Origin: Limnoperna fortunei | Taxonomy: Eukaryota; Mollusca; Bivalvia; Mytilida; Modiolidae | Direction of reading: 5' to 3' | DNA: 64,000 bases | Assembly (NCBI GenBank): GCA_944474755.1 | Contig: OX104111.1 | Location: 96,762,805 to 96,826,804 of the forward strand | Part shown: positions 41,037-53,889 of the stretch, in pieces | Layout: the number at the start of each line of letters is the position of its first letter | Numbering within the stretch: the stretch's first letter is position 1 | Made by a program: the position numbers and the translations under genes | The notes under the pieces: model-generated | Databases searched by the model: none | What the model saw: the letters and a program-made list of their open reading frames with translations, nothing else | Told to the model about the DNA's origin: nothing

Positions 41037-44000
41037 TAGATATATATTACGTTTTCCATTTTTTTCAGAGTTATTACGTATTCATCAAACAAAAACAGAA
41101 ACAAATACTTAATTGTTATTATGTATGTAGGTTTGAATTATTTTATGGTACATTTTTGTACTTTGTTTAAAGTTTTAAAGAACTGTCTTCAAAATACTTG
41201 GTCATGGATTGGAATTGCAGTCCGTTGTAGCATTATCGATCGATCTTTCGATACATTCTTTTCTAGCAAATTGAGGTACAGACACACTCATACACCACTT
41301 TCTTTGAAGTTATTTTCCAAAGCCATGCCCTACTGAAAGAAGTAGTTTATAATTTGTCTTATAGTTTTTGATAGAGTCTCATTTTTGTATACTGCGACTC
41401 CTTAAATTATCTTTATCTATACAGCCCCTCTTCTTATTTATAGTTAAACAACATATCAAAACATATATTGTACAAAAGCAAATGATTGTAAGCTGAATTC
41501 TCCAGTTTTCTTGATTATTTAAATGCATAATGACAAACCATCCTCTTTTGCGCCTTCTTTTGTGTTATGTGAGTCGTGATTTAGGTCTGTGATTCTGTGA
41601 ATCATGAGTAGCGTAAAAAATAGTTTTGTTTATATTCAGTGACCTGTTGTATTATATTTTTATTTCCTATTTCGTTTCCCCTTGTTTAACTCTATTCTAC
41701 CACTTTTATATTTATTCTTCAATGTAGCAGCAGGCAACAAAATCGCATACCTCTTTCGATTGCTGTACCGCAGAACATACAAAGTACTGCGTTTATGCGC
41801 ACAAGCGATATTTTGTCGCAAAAACCCAGAAATAACAGACGCTTTATTAATACCGTTGCCAAATGCGTAATCGTAACAAGAGACAGGTCAGCATGCCACA
41901 CTTCGGGTAACAGTGTAACAAAATATGCTAAATATGCTCATTGTTTTCAGAGGGACACGTCTGACATATTATTACAACAACCCGTGCTAGATCGAAATTT
42001 TTAAGACTATATACAATACCACTAGAAGGAAGGTCTCACAACATAAAGATACAGGGTAGTATCTATAGTATAAATATTCAAATAGTTCATTGAAAGTCTA
42101 GCTAATTCAAATATGGTTACATGCGATATTTATTGGACTAGTTGGACGCTTTTTATGTAGTTTTATTTGATTATTCGCTTTGGTTTTGTCTATTTATGTG
42201 CTGTGTATGCTTGTTCTGAAATTAAAGTCTCTTCTGTTGGTTCCGTATTGTGCAGGTATAACAGATTAACTAATTTCGTAGAGTTGCGTCAGGTTTATGC
42301 AGTGAAAAAACCACTGAAGAAATGACACAGATAATTTTAGTAATTCTTTGGTCTCTCGAGTAACACTGGTTTTTTAAAGGGCAAGATGAAGCAAAAAATT
42401 AAATTGTCTTCTGCAAATATAACTAAAATATAAAGTGTTATGTGACGTCTTTTGTAATAAACAATAACACAAAAATATGGCGCATTGCTAGTGTAAAATT
42501 AAATAATTGCGGTTTTAAAACTAATAGAAAAGTAACATCACGGCTGTGAGTACGCATCCTTGTATAATCAGCCACAATATTTAATAGTTAGCCACGTATC
42601 TAAACACATTCTGCGACAAAGTGAAAAGCCACATTCTGTGGGTAATTACAAAGCAATATACACAAACCTGGACAATGATACGTATTGCAAGCAGTATTAG
42701 CGTCTTCTATGCTTAAACCTATACACCACGACCCAAAGTTTAAAGGAGTTGGATTGTTGCATGATCTGGATCGGGTTCTTGATTGATTCCCACTTCCGCA
42801 ATCTTTGGTACATCTTGAACATTGACTCCACGAATCCCAAGAGCTCCATGCACCATTTACTAAAACGAGAAATTTTAGAATCTGTTAATAAATAAGTGTA
42901 TCTATAAGTACATGGATAATAAGAAAAGCGAATAACGTCCATTTCCATGTACGAAAAGCAACAACGTAAAAAGTCAATAATTTATTTGTGATCACAAAAC
43001 ATACATAAGTACGCATAATATTCACACTGTTTTGTCATACAGTTTATATCCTGTCGAGACAGTTGACTGACTGACATCGGTGTTTTGATCTTAATTTTGT
43101 ATTTTAATTTTAAGTTACATTGTCTAAATATGCTTAAAATAATATTTTTATGACATCCTCAAATTTTTATCTGAAATTATTGTTAATAATTTTTTAGATA
43201 GTTGTCACTGTTACTCCTTGTTTATTTGTGTTATCGACATTTGTGTAGGTTATATACCATCTGATATCGGAACGTTTATTTCTGACAATTTAAATCTTGC
43301 ATCCTCAAATATTTTAACACAGAAATGTTGTTAATGCCACGCTCTGCTCTTTGTAAATTAGAAAAATTCTGACAAAATATTTTCTTTTAATACCCAAATA
43401 TTTTAAAAATTGTTTCCGTAAACATTGAATTTTAGCGATTTGACTGATTCTATAATAATCACCTAGAGGATATAGTCTGTAGCACGTGTAGTACGACGCA
43501 TAATAAACAGTTCTTAAATAAATAAAAATGTATTAATTTATGTTGAAATATTTTATGATATCAAAAGCGTAATTTATGCAATGTTATTCCCATTTGGTAT
43601 CCTTTGTAATTTAGATCCTATTAATTTCACCCCTGTGAGCCAGTGGAAATTGATATGTAAAACTTCATTATTAGCAGATAAAAAGTGTACGACGTGAAAA
43701 AATAATGATAAAAATGTTTAGGTTTTATTATTTAACACTTAATGTAAATGACAACTTTTCCAAAATCTCCGTTTATTTCAAGTTTTGGCTCTTATATATA
43801 TCCACTCAAGTATAAACATTTTCAAGCAATACTGTTTATAGAATATAATTTGTTTATTTCATAATCCTAACTTCTTCTGCAGCTGTATATCATGTTGTCG
43901 GTTAAACCGATTTACTACACCGTAGTTACAGTTGTTTCCACATAAGCAACAAAGTCTATTACATAAACAAATATCGTAACCTGTATATGTAGAACAGACA

Positions 44001-45217
44001 AATTGTTAATCGGACACAATTTTTTTTATTCAGGTTTTTGTTTGGCTTTATTATCGCATATCTTTTATTTGTTATATTTACCCGTTGCATCTGCGTTTTT
44101 GCTAATAAATGAGAAACCGTGAGCTGTGACTTTTATCACAGAATATGTTTGTATACCACATTTAAGAGTACACATATCTTTGAAATAGTAATTTTTTAAA
44201 ATTATTTTAAAAGGTTACTATAGCTGTATACGTTGTACGTCTACACCTCTCCTAACCACACTTTAGAATAAACATATGCAGTAGTAAATATTTAGAATTA
44301 GTCACAGAATTTTAAAAAAGGATTACTTAAGCTAACTATGTTCATGCCTTGTTTGTCTACATCTTTCCTAGCCAAAAATCCCACACGTTGTTGAATATCG
44401 AACATTTTTTGCTGATCTTTGATAACACAGGCGAGCCTCTTTACCAATACAGACATTTCAATTTAACATAAATAATTTTGTTAGAAAAATGTACGATCGA
44501 CATACATTTTTTAAAATGTAGAATGTTGAATAATTGTAAGCAGCACAAAATTCGCCATTGGATCAAAGACATTTCATAAAGAAAAAGAAAAAATACAGGA
44601 TGTAACAAATCAAGGTTCTTTTCGCAAGAATTTAAAGCGCGTTTGAAATCTATAGCTAAGCTGTTCAATTTGGAAAAACACTACTTCATACATAATACTT
44701 GGGTACTTAGTTATCTAATTTGTTAAGATCTATTATCCACTTACATTAGTATAAGTTTTCATTGCGTACATCAAAAGTCAGATATTATGCTTACAACTTG
44801 TTGGTATAAAAACATTCACGAACTTTCAAGCATGCGTAGACTGGTGGATTAGAATGGCGTGATGACAGAGAACAAAAATGCTATCAACAATAACTCTGAT
44901 CTGATCTCTCTTCTTTGAACTATCATTTCACTGTCATTGTGCTACCTTGATTAATACGTAGGCATAATGTTGCACAAAAATATAATTTACCCATTTTGTC
45001 GTTTAATGAATGATCCGGAGGTCACAAAAATTTGCACAGAAAGATAATTCATGCCCCACATAAAATATAGAATAGAAAGTTTCAACTTTTCATGTTCTTC
45101 TTAAATCGATATACTGATCTATTGTTTAGTGTGTCACAGTGCCTCAACTACCAACTGGAAGTAATCGAAGTCGGCTTCACATGATAACAATGGATTATGC
45201 TTTATTTATTTGAGTAT
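41037..45217 (-). pseudogene. Partial duplicate of the receptor gene 5' region
   Basis: This block matches 30885-35857 along its length (for example 41440 with 31660, and 45120-45217 with 35770-35857). It carries copies of the dead B exon (fragment, about 41190-41283), exon 4 (42668-42859), exon 3 (43463-43512) and exon 2 (44348-44455), but stops short of the signal-peptide exon. The exon 2 copy has an in-frame TAG, its acceptor AG is AA, and its donor GT is GC. The exon 3 copy has lost a cysteine (RLYPLG). The exon 4 copy is open but has Trp to Cys in the tryptophan ladder. It is not a working gene. Confidence 0.88.
42668..42859 (-). pseudogene. Paralogous TSR exon (copy of exon 4)
   Basis: 192 nt, open, with intact acceptor TTTTAG and donor G|GTTTGT. 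Differences from exon 4 include WSQCS for WSQWS and several others. It could in principle still splice into the main transcript only by exon capture; no signal exon precedes it here. Confidence 0.8.
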
Positions 45218-45904
45218 GCCAGTTGTGAAATTGAAAGAAATAGCATGGCGACAGCATAAAATTACAAAATATGTTTTAGAAATCGCCTGACCACATATGT
45301 TACATTGTTGTCGCAATACTTATTTGTCGGTAAATATTGCTAGAAGGTGCTTACTTTATATTGTTGCAGGTATAGTATGACCGGACACAAATTAATTCAT
45401 AAATAAACTTTTGACAACAAGGAATCTTCACATGAATCATCTGTGTCTTGAAATGTTTTAATGTTTGAAGAACTTCCGTCCTAAATGTAGTGAAATTATT
45501 GCTTACTAGACGTTAAGCATCAATTAATCAACCAGTCAATTCCTCTTAATATGCCCTGTACTTAAAAAATATTACATGTTGAATCATAGATGAAACCATT
45601 TTTTATGTCAATAAAACCATCATCCCTTTACCCCCCCCCCCCCAAACCGTTGGTCCTTAATGCCTTTAGTTGTAATCATTTACTTTTAGTTTTGTACCAT
45701 CCTTACTTTGATCTTGTAGATGTTACAGAATAAAAACATGATTAATGGTATTATGCATTATTATATTTTTGTTATATTTATCATATATCTCATAGAGTAT
45801 ATATTTATTTATAATATATCAAAATCAAAATAATTATCAAATTCATTTTACTATCAATAACCCTTCATAACTTTCATTATCAGAAAAAGAAATTAGTCCG
45901 TGGT
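45218..45904. other. Non-coding, nothing recognised
   Basis: AT-rich with a poly-C run near 45630. Confidence 0.5.
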
Positions 45905-45911
45905 AAGTCTA

Positions 45912-47015
45912 TTATAATGAACCACTCTTGGTTTGGTTACTTTTGATTTCTTTTGATACGATAAACCAGTCACTTAAACAGTTTGTAACTAAGTAAGGTC
46001 CATCCCAGTTACACTGCAATTTTGGGCCAACTCCCACTTTTCTCTTAGGATCATACAACCAAACGGAATGGCTTAAAATGTACTTTGTAATCGTAGTACC
46101 ACTTTGTTTGTCACTTGCATTCTTAATATTTTCACGTGCAAATTCGTGAACATTGTTCATGTATGTTCTTACATTAAGCACATAATTGGACAAATTATCA
46201 TAGTTTTCCGTGTTACAACCATACAATAAATCAACAGGTTGTCTAAGTTAACGAACGAACATCATAACATTCTGAGAGAAATTTGTAGTTTAATGTTCGA
46301 AACTTCGGTAAGCCATCATTTGCAATGGTAATAAAGAGTCCCGGTTTCTTTGATCCTTAGCAACACATGTTTACAGCATCGCTTCCATTGCTGCATTGTA
46401 CCGCTCTACCATCCCGTCAGACTGGGGATGAAGAACTGTGGTTCGCGTTTTATCCACACCAAGCAACACAGTCCATTAAACAGTCTAGATTCAAAATTAG
46501 ACACTTGATCTGTGCGAATTTGTAAGGGAACACCATAACGTGATACAAACTGCTCAACAAATAGTTGCGCAATTGTCTCTGCCTCCTGATCAGATACAGG
46601 ATAGGCCTCTACCAATTGGCTAAAATAGTCTTGAATAAAAAGTACATAACGATTTCCGCTTTCGGAAATCGGACGAGATCCCATTACGTCCATTGCAACT
46701 CTTTCCATAACGCAACCAACATTGTAAGTGTTCATTGGCGCTTTTAGAGCTTTTCACCGTCGTTTTCTAAAACCACATTGATGACATCTTCGGCACCACT
46801 CCTTGACTTCATCTCCAACACCGGGCCAATAAAATCTCTCACGAACTCGACTTCAAGTTTTATGAACAGCCAAATGACCCGCGGTTATAGCACAATGTAA
46901 ATTAGTCAATATATCCTTTTTGAAACAATCAGGAACTACTAACTGCCATGTAATCCGTTTACCAGAATCGTTTTCATACCTGCAGTAAAGAATTTCATCA
47001 CGTAATTCCAATCTA
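45912..47015 (-). pseudogene. Gypsy integrase remnant
   Basis: The N-terminal HHCC zinc finger is visible (AGHLAVHKT, then WCRRCHQC) with a stop after HKT. The core has VAMDVMGSRPISESGNRYVL, FVSRYGVPLQIRTDQ and HPQSDGMVERYN. The C-terminus has GPKLQCNWDGPYLV, typical of the GPY/F region. At least four stops or frame changes separate these blocks, and the usual HTDQG has become RTDQV. Confidence 0.88.
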
Positions 47016-47103
47016 GGTCATTGTGACTAAAACGTTTTACAACTACATTTTTATCACTTATTTCTTCCCACTTTCGCTTTTCGACACTACTTTGTTGTAA
47101 CCC

Positions 47104-47283
47104 GGTGACTCTCCGGCAATGAATCGTATATCTTGCAGTTCAAAATGGTTACATCAGCACCTGGATCAACCAAACATTGAACAGCCTTACCCTGGATAGT
47201 TCCAGCAATATAAATTCCACCATCACCGTTTGTTACTCGACCAGTACGGACTTCGTCGTTGCGTGAATAAATCTTGATGCCGT
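47104..47283 (-). pseudogene. Gypsy aspartic protease remnant
   Basis: Translation gives GTIQGKAVQCLVDPGADVTIL. The active-site D-S/T-G triad reads DPG, so catalysis is probably lost. It abuts the integrase side directly because the RT region is deleted. Confidence 0.75.
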
Positions 47284-47593
47284 GTTGTTTTCGGCAATCT
47301 TTCTTTACCCGTCCAATTTTTCCAACCCCAATATCCGAGCTTATTACATTGGTTTGCAGGCTAAATGTAGCCAGTTATGCCGTTGTTCTGTACGGACACT
47401 ACTTGAGACTTGTTGATGCTTCGAACGCTTTGAGGTTTGCAGTTCGTCAAACAGTTATGTACAGCATTGGTCAGCAATTCGAATTCCTTTAGAAATCTCA
47501 TTTGGTTGTTCGTACAAAGCAAAATTTCGAACACTTGACGGTTTGTGTCTCTGTTTTCTGCATTATAGAACGCTTCCAGTTAAACGGCTGATT

Positions 47594-48240
47594 TTACTGC
47601 TCAGCCAAGGTAAATGGGTGAGCTCGCTGAATTCGCAACCGTGTGTCCGAATCATCTAATGCATCAATAACATGATCTCGGCCCAGGCATTCTTGCACAT
47701 CAAGTTGTACATGTACTTTCGGATATGCTTTTCTACCTAATCGTTTAATTGTCTGTGCTAATTCAGACAGAGATTGATCTTTTCGTTTACCACTGTTTTT
47801 CAACTGAACGCGGAAAAATTCAGTTTGGTTTTCGGTTCCAAATCTACGGTTTAACGCATCACAGAGAGTCTTGTAATCCTTTTGCCTCGATTTTCCTGTC
47901 CGCTGAAACACTTTGTGCATTTCCTTGCAAACTTGCGGCTACAAACATTGCTTTAAGTTTATCATTCCAAGTGTTCAGTTCTGCAATCAATTCAAATTGA
48001 ATTTCATAATCTTCCCACGATACGGTTTCATCGTATCTCGAGGGTCGAACAACTGGCTTGCAATTCTCAGAATTGGCTCGCACAGATGTAGACTTTAATT
48101 TAGACTTTGTTTCTCTATTTGCAGACACTGACATTCGTCTCGAAAAAGGGAGAGGTACGTTGTGATAATTCTGCTCTCAAGGATTCGTATTCTTCCGTTA
48201 AGCCTTTAATTTCACAATCTCTGTCTCTTGGAGTTTAATG
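47594..48240 (-). pseudogene. Gypsy gag remnant
   Basis: Three frame pieces: an N-terminal coiled-coil-like part (LTEEYESLRAELSQ), then RPSRYDETVSWEDYEIQFEL, then a capsid part (LSELAQTIKRLGRKAYP, HVIDALDDSDTRLRIQRA). The WEDYxxQFEL and FIDAL-type phrases are characteristic of animal Gypsy Gag proteins. Frameshifts near 47900 and 48130. Confidence 0.85.
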
Positions 48241-48245
48241 TGAAT

Positions 48246-50524
48246 ATTCCATCCGCGAACTTATTCTACATGTGACAGTAATTTGGAGAGGGTCTTTTTG
48301 CGTAACAAATGAAAACTGCTTACCGCGCATGGTTCAGCTTATGCTCCTTTTGTAGATCAAGAAGGGTACTTTTTGAAATCAACAATTATTTCCTCGAGAT
48401 ATTAAGCGTTTTGAAAAATGGCAGTTTTAAAATTTTGACGGACCGATTTTCCATACTAAAATTTGGCCTCAATTAGAACGGAAGTGTACTTTAGGAACAA
48501 TCAATTGTTGTCAATTCGAAATCCTTCGGGTGATGTCGTCTGCTGTTAAGGCGGGAAAAATCTCGCGGTTCGTCCGAATACCATTGAACATCACAAAAGC
48601 AGACGAACATTTGTCAACCAAGTTAGGTCTGTTGAGAAACAAAAATGGCTTATTTATTATGTATGATTCATAAAACATGGACAGGTTACCGTATCTCAAT
48701 TTTTTCTACTGGATGTTTGTAATAAACAGGTAAAATATGGAATAATAAAAAAATGCAAGCAAAACTTTTTTCAAGGGGTTTGGCATTTAGTATATTCCAA
48801 TTCCAGTATCAACTGAAAATTTTGGTTTCGCACAAGCAGTGTACACAATAATTCGAATACTAATTTCCTTCCACTAATTACATGTATGGGCACGTTAATT
48901 GATAAAATAATAATCCGGGCGGTATATCTATTTACACAGTTTATTTACAAATGTACAATTCATAATTCTGGAGACACATTGATAATGATCCCAAAATTAC
49001 ATATAGCCTCTGCTATACAAGAAATACCTAACTTATTAACAAAGACGAATTATAAAACGTCTTAACAGCTCAATTCCTTAAATCTTTTGCACAGTTCAGT
49101 TTTCGGATTGAACGAACGTAATCCACAGGCAGTAGAATACTTAAATATGTATAGTCATACAGTAAAGAACAACAAAAATATTTTGGGTCACTCAGCATCC
49201 CAACAATTTTTTGTAAAATAAACAACAAACATATTTTCTATTATTTGAATTTTTCATTTAGTCAACGCCTGATGAAGCTCTTTAGTAGAGGTCGATATAT
49301 ATAACTTTATTGACTAAGAGAAAGGCTGTATTTTTTTATTATTAATTGAAATTTTTGCTGTATTTTAATCAGTCACATAAAAAATATAAAGTCTTTCTCA
49401 TCCTTATTTAAGGATGCAAACATTTGTACTCAACACTGTTCATTGTTATTGTTGTGTTCCAGAAGACGATTGACAGCCGGATGTAAAATATGATTGGCTG
49501 ATTGCGAAACGTCACACGATTTTTGGAATTTTTTGTTCTATTTTTAGTAACCGTGCAATCCGCAATGAATCAGTCAATCCGCCAAAATACAAAATATCAT
49601 GTGGTAATCTTTGGACAAATTAAAATACAGCAAAATTATCAATTAATAATATTAGTTGTTATAATTATTTTCATTAGGCAACTATATATATATATATGTC
49701 TGTAAAAAGAGATACATACATTTTGTAATGATTACCCTTTTAGCAAGAAGAATCTGTTGATGCCGTCCCATTAGTTTGTGCGAAACCAGCATAAACACAG
49801 CGAAGCACTAGAGTGGTATTTCCATTTTCGTACTAAACTGCCAAGCGAAGCTCAAATGTATTATGTCTATTATGTTATTACTGCTCGAAGGTAGTATGTC
49901 AATTTTGTTATAAAAACCAAGCGAGACTCTAAAGTAGCATGTCAATTATGTTATTTAAAAACCCAGCGAGGCTCTAGTGTAGTATTTCAATTATGTTGTT
50001 ATAATATGCAATAAACTGGATATGAAACACTACTGAAAAAAATGTTAAAGCTGAAATTTTTCATTTCGCCGCCATCGTGATAGCCAATATAATATTTATC
50101 CACACAAACACACAAATTTGTGTCAATCCAGATACATGCACCATGCGAATGATTCTTCAAAAGGAAAAAGCAAACGTTCAACAGAAAATGGATTCATCTT
50201 AAGTTTGCCCCATTATTTTCCTTATACATATGTGAATATATCCTTTCCCGAAAGCAACCTAATTTTCAAATTACGGTGCAGTCCAACGCAAATGGAACGG
50301 AATGAAGAATCAGAAAAACTTCAATTCAACTAAAGTGCTTAAACTAAGCGAATTTATTAACGGAAAACCTTGTTAGTTGAATATCAGTTACATGTATTTG
50401 AATAAATAGGTGCAGATAATAATTTACTGAATATTTGTTCCTTTTAAACACAAATTTGTGAGGCTATAAATAACCATTGATTTTGTTACTTACTTATTAA
50501 AAATCTTCATGAAAATCATCCAAG
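48246..50524. other. Non-coding with a short tandem array
   Basis: At 49796-50000 a unit of roughly 55-60 bp containing CCAAGCGAGGCTCTA and GTATGTCAATTATGTTATT recurs about four times with divergence. Otherwise AT-rich and unrecognised. The open frames at 48511-48699 and 50118-50333 lack support. Confidence 0.5.
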
Positions 50525-51125
50525 GAGATATTATGTTTCACTTCACTTCTTCGCTTATTGAACTTGCGGTAAAACTTCTTCAGGTTTGTCTTCTTTCAAA
50601 CGTTTTAACATGTCACCCTGCTGGTTCTTGTATTGTCTTTTAAGCTTGTTTTCCGTGCGTTTGAAATGTTCAGTTTTATTCTATTTTCGTTTGTACGATT
50701 TCTGTTAAAGGCATCTAGTTCACTTTTATATTGACTATACAAAGTTTTACAATCATCAGTAATCCACGGCTTTTGCTTACAACGTTTATGTTTGCCCTCG
50801 CAATGTTCACAGTATTACGTAAATTTAACTTCCGTTTTAGTATATCATTCGAAAATATCATTTATCAAATTTGTCAATTGGTTTACTCCTTCTTCAACTA
50901 AATCTTCATTTTCCGTTAAGAACGTTATTATCTCATCCAAGTTATGTGCTTTTATCGTCATGTCTGCCATCACCTCATCATTAAACCCTTCACACCACAT
51001 AAAACGAGCACTCGAGTTATTTACACAATTACATTTGGTATTACCTATATTATCCTTAATATATTTAATTCAAGCAACAATGGTGCATGACATGAAAAAA
51101 TATTAAACGGTAACACGATAAAAGA

Positions 51126-51617
51126 TTAAATTAAACAATGAATATCATTATTTTTCATAAGTAAATAGTCAATAACGCTGCTTCCGTTTTTATTTGAAAA
51201 AGTATGTGTACTACTGTCATGTCCGAATCTTCCATTACATATACGCAAACCCGTATTTTTGCACAGTTCAATTATACGTTTGCCAAAACTATTGGGCTGT
51301 TTTAAATCTTCAGACTGTCTGATCATATGAAGTTCGTCAGACGAATAGTTACGAAATGAAATACTGTCTTGTAAATTTGCATCCAAAATGTCATTATCTA
51401 TAAAGTCTGGTGCATTGCTTACTCTACCATTTAAATCACCACTAACGGATACAGTACCTAATTCTGAAAACAATTCAATATATTCTTGCAATACATCAAA
51501 AACGTCAATATCATATTTCTTATAGAAAATATTATTTTCAGAATGCATATAAATGGCACACATATGTAAATGTTTGCTATCTGGCATTATGCTTTTATCA
51601 AATTTAAACCATATCAT
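51126..51617 (-). pseudogene. LINE apurinic-like endonuclease fragment
   Basis: 163 open codons with endonuclease/exonuclease/phosphatase-family motifs: SGDLNGRVSNAPDFI (the GDxN block) and NGSSVIDYLL (the SxxDY block), plus ICNGRFGHD. The N-terminal part of the domain and the final SDH motif are missing. Clade not determined. Confidence 0.85.
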
Positions 51618-51647
51618 AGAATCTGATCACCACTGGAATAAAAGGAT

Positions 51648-52100
51648 TTAACCACCAAACTTTAAGTACACTGCTTCTTTTATACCGATATTTGTTTTCA
51701 TCGCACTCCGACACTTCCTATCCATTCCATTCCATAGCTCGCCGTCAATGAATAACTTGTCTCCTACAATGTACGCTTTACCGTTCTTCCATCTTTCTCT
51801 AATCATAATCGGAACAAGTTTCTTCCTTCTTTTAACGATTTCTCTCAGATATTGTGGACTTATTCCGAATCTAGTATTCTTGAGTTGACTAGATGAATTT
51901 TTTACTGCTGCTCGATCTGTTAATTTAGCAAATCTAACCACGATAGGTCTCTGTTTGTCGGTAATGGTTTTAGGTTTTTCAAGTCGATAAGCCTTTTTCA
52001 ATCTGTATCTCATGTGCATTTTCGAGTTTCAGATTTTGTTCTGAAAATTTTAAAACAGTTTCTACACAGTTTTCGTATTGTTTTGTGGCACCGTCATCGT
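51648..52100 (-). pseudogene. LINE ORF1 C-terminal fragment
   Basis: 123 open codons with RPIVVRFAKLTDRAAV and FGISPQYLREIVKRRKKL, then AYIVGDKLFIDGELW, a pattern shared by L1-type ORF1 C-terminal RNA-binding domains. A frameshift near 51990 separates it from upstream coding sequence (FSEQNLKLENAHEI). Confidence 0.8.
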
Positions 52101-52570
52101 ATTATCCACATCGTTAACTCCGTTCGCGCCGTCCGTCGGTTTTTCTGTAATTTTAAACGTCAAATGTTTACTATGGGAGGGAGAAGAAGAGAACTTGCAG
52201 TCCTTGTCAATTACGATTCCAGCCATGTGAAGAATTTACAAGAAAGAATTAAGACTATCAAATGAGGAATATGGAGTTTAGCATGGTGACGAATAATGGA
52301 CCACGACTTAAGAATGTTGATCCATGTTGAATGTTGAATGTTTATGACCGATTCAGTGACAACGATCATTGTCATCAACTATGATTTGTCAGAGAACAAG
52401 GATTAAATAGATCGAAAGCTTAAATCTTTTTTATCACAATTTGAGACTAATTCAACTTTGGCAATTACGACAAAACATTACTTAATGACATTAAACAAAA
52501 TATTGGTCTTGTAAGTGATCAAAAAACGGCCGTAACAATTTTTTTGTTATATTTCATTTGATTTATTTTT

Positions 52571-52810
52571 GTCACCTCGGTTCTGACGACTTCTGCTAAG
52601 TTTGATTTTAAAAGATAAAAGCAAAACATCAATGTAGAATTGAAAATGCCATTTATTATCTAAATGACGAATATCATACAAGAAAAACAATGAACTACAA
52701 GTTATACAATAATCATGCAAAAATAAAACATTTATGTGGAAAAAATGCAAACGATATAAAAACTAAGAAAGCGACTTTTAAAATCAAAGGTGAGGGGTAA
52801 AAATATAGCC
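52571..52810 (-). repeat. Ngaro split repeat B2 (3' end)
   Basis: 240 bp, identical by eye to B1 at 53171-53410. Starts GTCACCTCGGTTCTGACGAC and ends AAATATAGCC on the plus strand. It is followed at 52811-52890 by a diverged third copy of part of the repeat (from GAAAATGCCATTTATATC). Confidence 0.93.
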
Positions 52811-52969
52811 GAAAATGCCATTTATATCTAAATGACGAGAATATCATACAAGAGAAACATCTAACAATGAACTACAAGTTATACAATAATCATGCAAACT
52901 TGACATTATTACAAAAAGGCGTTTCCAGACATAAAGAAATAACAAGTAAGATTTGGGAGGGATGGTGGG

Positions 52970-53168
52970 AAAAATAGAGATCCTCGGGATTACAACTTAT
53001 CACAAAACAATATGGCTGCAGCAACTTGACCAGTAGTGATGCGAATGAATAATTAATTAGCATCACGTTACCTGACACCTAACGGTGAAAAGGTGAACAA
53101 CAAGGTGGATAACTCCACACAAATTTCTCGTGCCAAAAATACATTTATATGACTATAAATTAAGTTTT
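52970..53168 (-). repeat. Ngaro split repeat A2
   Basis: 199 bp matching A1 at 59988-60186. It lies directly beside B1, the junction expected of the A1-ORFs-B1-A2-B2 plan. Confidence 0.93.
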
Positions 53169-53170
53169 TT

Positions 53171-53410
53171 GTCACCTCGGTTCTGACGACTTCTGCTAAG
53201 TTTGATTTTAAAAGATAAAAGCAAAACATCAATGTAGAATTGAAAATGCCATTTATTATCTAAATGACGAATATCATACAAGAAAAACAATGAACTACAA
53301 GTTATACAATAATCATGCAAAAATAAAACATTTATGTGGAAAAAATGCAAACGATATAAAAACTAAGAAAGCGACTTTTAAAATCAAAGGTGAGGGGTAA
53401 AAATATAGCC
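53171..53410 (-). repeat. Ngaro split repeat B1
   Basis: 240 bp, identical by eye to B2. It lies on the ORF side of A2. Confidence 0.93.
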
Positions 53411-53889
53411 AACATTTTTATACCATACTGGTAGAAAAATCCCCCACCCAGAAGGAGGAAAGAGTCATTTTACAGATATGTATTTCATGATGAAACCACA
53501 TAACACTACACTTGTAATTTCAACTCTTTTAAGTATTAAAAACAGTAACTCGAAGTACCTTCGTTGACTTAACCTATATAACTTGCAATACAATTGCCAG
53601 TACACTAAATCTATGTAAAGATAAATTTTATACAAAGTAAGTTAACAGGGTTGGAAAATACTAAGAACACACAACATCAATGTATAACTATTTCAACAGA
53701 GGCATTCAGCTAACAAATATATAAGGTATATACAACAATGTTAACAGTTTAAAAACTAGTCAAAATAAAAAAGAGGCTCACAATTCCCTATTAATTTGAA
53801 AATTGTCAATAACAGTTTCATAGGTGACCAGACGCCATAATCTTATATTCAGCATTTCAAAACATCAAAATGTTCACTTGACAATAAAA

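Larger units (their letters stand above)
45905..48245 (-). mobile_element. Ty3/Gypsy LTR retrotransposon relic lacking RT
   Basis: In 5'-3' order on the minus strand: gag (48240-47594), aspartic protease (about 47283-47104), integrase (about 47015-45912). Reverse transcriptase and RNase H, which normally sit between protease and integrase, are absent, so an internal deletion removed over 2 kb. Multiple stops and frameshifts occur in every part. I could not find paired LTRs by eye. Domain assignments rest on family motifs given in the next entries. Confidence 0.85.
50525..52160 (-). mobile_element. LINE relic lacking reverse transcriptase
   Basis: In minus-strand order: an ORF1 C-terminal segment, an endonuclease, then a linker (51120-50560; KPWITDDCKTLYSQYK) that in LINEs leads to the RT. 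The RT itself is not present downstream, where the sequence becomes unrecognisable near 50520. Loss of the 3' half is unlike ordinary 5' truncation of LINE insertions and implies later deletion. Confidence 0.82.
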
